Source of the DNA: Merdimonas faecis
Lineage (GTDB): Bacteria > Bacillota > Clostridia > Lachnospirales > Lachnospiraceae
Assembly (NCBI RefSeq): GCF_001754075.1
Contig: NZ_MIEH01000007.1
Location: 124,001 to 188,000, forward strand
Direction of reading: 5' to 3'
Length of the DNA: 64,000 bases
Positions within the stretch are counted from its first letter, which is position 1, and the number at the start of each line of letters is the position of its first letter. A program made the position numbers and the translations under genes. This document shows, piece after piece, positions 61,970 to 64,000 of this stretch. A model generated the notes under the pieces. That model had not been told where the DNA came from. It saw only the letters and a list, made by a program, of their open reading frames with translations, and did not search any database.

Positions 61970-62587
61970 TCATTTGAGCCTTAACAGGCCATCCCAGCCG
62001 CAGTTGAAGAAAGTGGCAAGCTCATTTACATATTGAATTGCGTGCTCTCTCGTCATATCATGAGCCACCGTTTCAAAAACAGCGGTGAAATAGGCGCTTG
62101 TGATCATGTGGTGGAGTTCACGGCTGATAGTTCCTTCCAACTTGCCAAGCTGGCGAAGCTGCTCATAATAGATTTCTGTCTGGGCAACTTCAATTTCCAC
62201 CAGATCATGAATATAAGTTGCGTATTTTGTTCCTTCTGAACAACAAACCACTAACTTAAAAGCATCGAAATTGTCATAGATAAAGTTAATAAAATTGTTC
62301 AAATAATCCGTTGATAGTTCCCTGCTTTTGGCCGCTTTATCCTCCGGTATTAACTCAAAATGTGCCTGTTGCGCGGCTTTGAACTGTTCCATAAGACTAT
62401 CTGCGGCCTCAGACACTAATGCGTTAAAAAGAGAAGCCTTATCCGGGTAATATCCATAGAAAGCCCCCTGAGTAAAACCAGCTTCTTTAACAATGCCACG
62501 AAGGGAGGTCCCCCTAAAGCCTTTAGCAAGAAATTCTTTTTTTCCAATTTCCAATATTTTATTTTGGGTTGCAGAACACTCCGTCAT
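61970..62587 (-). CDS. TetR/AcrR family regulator of the ECF-ABC operon
   Basis: 205-residue TetR-type regulator: helix-turn-helix at about 8-55 (FRGTSLRGIVKEAGFTQGAFYGYYPDKA), then a helical ligand domain. The ATG at 62587 (MTECSATQNK) follows AAGGAG and was preferred to the longer frame. It lies 63 bp upstream of the S component and is first in the operon. A 34-bp perfect palindrome overlaps its promoter, so it very likely represses itself and all transporter genes until it binds an effector. Confidence 0.92.
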   Translation of the reverse strand: MTECSATQNKILEIGKKEFLAKGFRGTSLRGIVKEAGFTQGAFYGYYPDKASLFNALVSEAADSLMEQFKAAQQAHFELIPEDKAAKSRELSTDYLNNFINFIYDNFDAFKLVVCCSEGTKYATYIHDLVEIEVAQTEIYYEQLRQLGKLEGTISRELHHMITSAYFTAVFETVAHDMTREHAIQYVNELATFFNCGWDGLLRLK

Positions 62588-62627
62588 AAAATCACACTCC
62601 TTATAACAACCATATAGCATATCCGAG

Positions 62628-62661
62628 TATTATATCAGTGATATATATCACTGATATAATA
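62628..62661 (-). promoter_or_regulatory. 34-bp perfect palindromic operator of the TetR regulator
   Basis: The two 17-bp arms (62628-62644 and 62645-62661) are exact reverse complements, with cores ATATCAGTGAT/ATCACTGATAT. The site covers the -10 and start region of the tetR promoter and ends 41 bp before the start codon. Confidence 0.88.
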
Positions 62662-62684
62662 GCAAACAGCATTCGAAATGTCAA
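62656..62684 (-). promoter_or_regulatory. promoter of the tetR-ECF-ABC operon
   Basis: Minus-strand -35 TTGACA (62679-62684), 17 bp, -10 TATTAT (62656-62661). The -10 hexamer is the outer end of the TetR palindrome. Confidence 0.8.
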
Positions 62685-62777
62685 GTCCATTTTTTAAAAA
62701 AAAGAAGTCCAGAAATGAACTTTGCATAAATTCGTTATCAGGAATTCATGATACCATTTGATATACCGAATCTTAGA

Positions 62778-62824
62778 TTATACCGAAAGTTTCATATATG
62801 AGCTTTATCTAAGTTTCGGTATAA
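62778..62824. repeat. inverted repeat between tetR and the sigma factor gene
   Basis: TTATACCGAAA (62778-62788) and TTTCGGTATAA (62814-62824) are perfect 11-bp arms, with CTTAGA/TCTAAG flanks in looser register; a third ATATACCGAA copy lies at 62761-62770. It could be a terminator after the sigma gene, an operator or the end of a small mobile repeat. The rest of 62685-62879 is AT-rich with nothing else seen. Confidence 0.6.
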
Positions 62825-62879
62825 TAAGAATTGTCCTTCTATAAATAGTGACATTTCAGAGGGTATCCATTCGGGGCTT

Positions 62880-63305
62880 TTAAAGTTTTTCATCTAAAAT
62901 TTTCTTCAACCGGCGAAGTCCACGGTGGATACTTTCATGGACCATACTGACAGAAGTACCTTCCATTCTGGAAATATCTGCCATAGAAATTCCCAGGATA
63001 AAATGAGCGTACACCCGTTGGCGCTGTTTCTCCGGCAAAGTAGAAATAGCTTCATAAACACGTTCTTCCTCCATGTGTTGCTCAACAATCTCCTGCAGTG
63101 TCGGGGTAACAAGAACAGCCTCGCACTCAATATTGTTCCCAAAGTCCAGGGAATACTGCGCCTTGTGCCGATATGTACGACGATGATATGCAATTTCTTT
63201 CCGCCGGTATTCCTCCAGCACATCCACAATCTCATCCGGTAAGTTGATAAAATAATCATTATGATACATTTCCGGGTAGAACTCCCTTAGATTTATTTCT
63301 TTCAT
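62880..63305 (-). CDS. small sigma-70-like factor of integrative-element type
   Basis: 141-residue protein. The C-terminal half is a sigma region 4-like helix-turn-helix: LPEKQRQRVYAHFILGISMADISRMEGTSVS then HESIHRGLRRLKKIL. The N-terminal half (MKEINLREFYPEMYHND) has YRRTYRHKAQYSLD, typical of the short sigma-like proteins encoded on Tn916/Tn1549-type conjugative elements. The ATG at 63305 follows TTGGAGGATTACC. Upstream is a 360-nt structured leader with two intrinsic terminators. Its targets are probably element genes outside the window. Confidence 0.83.
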   Translation of the reverse strand: MKEINLREFYPEMYHNDYFINLPDEIVDVLEEYRRKEIAYHRRTYRHKAQYSLDFGNNIECEAVLVTPTLQEIVEQHMEEERVYEAISTLPEKQRQRVYAHFILGISMADISRMEGTSVSMVHESIHRGLRRLKKILDEKL

Positions 63306-63414
63306 GGTAATCCTCCAATTTCGATTTTTGAGTGGGTTGATGAGCAAATCGAAATCAGAGGTGGCGAACGACACCTGATATAAACAGGACTGTTTTTATT
63401 TCTCGCCCTATATA

Positions 63415-63447
63415 GAAAAAGGCGCGCCTGCCAAAGGACAGACGCGC
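63415..63447 (-). terminator. leader terminator T2 upstream of the sigma gene
   Basis: GCGCGCCTG (63422-63430) pairs with CAGACGCGC (63439-63447), one mismatch; on the minus strand it is followed by CCTTTTTC. It stands 110 bp before the sigma start codon. Confidence 0.78.
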
Positions 63448-63511
63448 ACTCATGCCGTTTATTATAGAATTGTAAAAGAAGATAACAGAATATGTCATCT
63501 TTTGTCGAACG

Positions 63512-63546
63512 GAAAAGCCCCGCAATCCTGTCCTGGATTACGGGGC
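63512..63546 (-). terminator. leader terminator T1 upstream of the sigma gene
   Basis: GCCCCGCAATCC (63517-63528) pairs with GGATTACGGGGC (63535-63546), one G-U type pair; minus-strand TTTTCC follows. Confidence 0.78.
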
Positions 63547-63680
63547 CTGATACTCTACATGACCGGCATCGTCGAGGCCGGTGGCCTGACCTCGGCAGCA
63601 TTTCCTCTGTCCTCCTTTCGCAAAGGAAGGACAGCTAAACTACATCTTTCTCACCTTCCTTTTATTTAGGAGACATTATA
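63547..63680 (-). ncRNA. 5' part of the structured leader, with promoter element
   Basis: TATAAT -10 on the minus strand at 63675-63680 (-35 poor). The transcript then holds AAGGTGAG and an ATG directly followed by TAG (63640-63645), a strong hairpin CTGTCCT..AGGACAG (63607-63634) and a second GC-rich hairpin CCGGC/GCCGG (about 63562-63580), before terminator T1. The layout suggests attenuation. The remaining 63681-63820 is AT-rich with nothing recognised. Confidence 0.55.
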
Positions 63681-63820
63681 GGAAACATTTTCCAGTATTT
63701 TGTCCAGAAACGACCTTTTTCTTATCTATTCCAAAACATTTTTCGGCAAATATATCTAGCTAAAACCTGTTTTCAACCTTTCCTGGAAAAGCAGCCCCTT
63801 GAAACAAGAGGCGGTAAAAA

Positions 63821-64000
63821 TTAGGGTGTCGGATCAAATTTATAACCGATACTGTGGACACTTTTAATATAGTCCGGTATAGTTGCAGATTTTTTTAGTT
63901 TTCTTCGCAAGTTACTAACGTGATTGACGATTGCCTTACGAGAATAAGTCGCATAATCCTCCTGCCACACAAGCTCCGTAATCATCTCGTAAGTGAATAC
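63821..64000 (-). CDS. winged-helix (OmpR-type) regulator, partial (5' end beyond window)
   Basis: C-terminal 59 residues of a Trans_reg_C winged helix, ending with recognition helix AIVNHVSNLRRKLKK and the wing motif SVHSIGYKFDPTP. It resembles the gene at 52025-52540 in spacing and motifs (LVWQEDY against HVWGEEY; SIGYKF against GVGYKF). Whether a receiver domain precedes it is outside the window. It is upstream of the sigma factor gene on the same strand and may be a regulator of the element. Confidence 0.85.
   Translation of the reverse strand, partial: VFTYEMITELVWQEDYATYSRKAIVNHVSNLRRKLKKSATIPDYIKSVHSIGYKFDPTP

Noticed and set aside
63302-63601. 99-residue minus-strand ORF whose stop overlaps the sigma factor ATG
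   Set aside because: It runs straight through both leader terminators and GC-rich hairpins, is rich in Arg/Cys/Ser without a fold-like pattern, and has a poor ribosome-binding site. More likely the translation of a structured leader RNA.
1-64000. CRISPR arrays, complete insertion sequences, rRNA genes
   Set aside because: No regularly spaced repeat series, transposase ORF or rRNA sequence was seen; the only tRNA recognised is tRNA-Sec.

Overview
The window looks like the chromosome of a Clostridia member, most likely a Lachnospiraceae-type amino-acid fermenter. The ribosomal and RNA polymerase proteins are Firmicutes-like, the D-proline reductase (Prd) genes of Stickland fermentation are present, and there is a complete bacterial selenocysteine system. 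The species assignment is inference.

Layout. 1-1.8 kb: start of the S10 ribosomal operon (rpsJ, rplC, partial rplD; minus strand) behind a structured leader and a clear promoter. 1.9-6.8 kb: a LysR regulator next to a sodium:neurotransmitter-type (NSS) transporter, a DUF2752 protein, a TauE/SafE-like permease and a YcxB-like protein. 7.0-7.4 kb: a promoter and terminator bracketing a possible small RNA. 7.4-15.5 kb: the prd operon (prdC, prdA, small CBO2463-type protein, prdB with an in-frame UGA, prdD, prdE; minus strand), tRNA-Sec (selC) directly upstream of prdC, and divergent prdF (proline racemase) and a TetR gene. 15.5-19.6 kb: a LytS/LytT-type two-component system and a dicarboxylate/amino acid:cation symporter, with a cluster of DnaA-box-like repeats. 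19.8-28.7 kb: a selenium block on the minus strand (yedF, selD with its own in-frame UGA, selA, selB, a LysR regulator, class V aminotransferase, yedE, TusA/SirA-like protein, DUF3343). 28.8-37.7 kb: housekeeping and hypothetical genes (PHP, rRNA-methyltransferase-like, phosphodiesterase, MBL, two HD proteins, an Fe-S membrane protein/CXXC peptide/redoxin cassette, nucleotidyltransferase, M24 peptidase). 37.9-45.5 kb: rpoB-rpoC. 45.8-50.5 kb: a plus-strand operon of a heterodimeric ABC exporter and an anion permease lying between rpoBC and rplJL. 50.5-51.8 kb: rplJ-rplL with an L10 leader attenuator. 51.8-64 kb: an accessory region, probably part of an integrative element, with winged-helix regulators at both ends, a small sigma factor behind a long structured leader, and a TetR-controlled train of two complete ECF transporter modules flanking a pair of exporter-fold ABC transporters.

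How it works together. SelD makes selenophosphate, SelA charges Sec on the selC tRNA, and SelB delivers it at the UGA codons of prdB and selD. YedE, YedF, the TusA-like protein, DUF3343 and the aminotransferase are the genes expected to import and traffic selenium or sulfur. The main visible consumer is proline reductase (PrdA pyruvoyl subunit plus PrdB selenoprotein), fed with D-proline by PrdF and probably with electrons through PrdC. The least described assembly is the double ECF plus paired exporter-type ABC operon at 52.9-62.6 kb, whose layout suggests metallophore, metal-complex or other small-molecule uptake. Its substrate cannot be read from the sequence.
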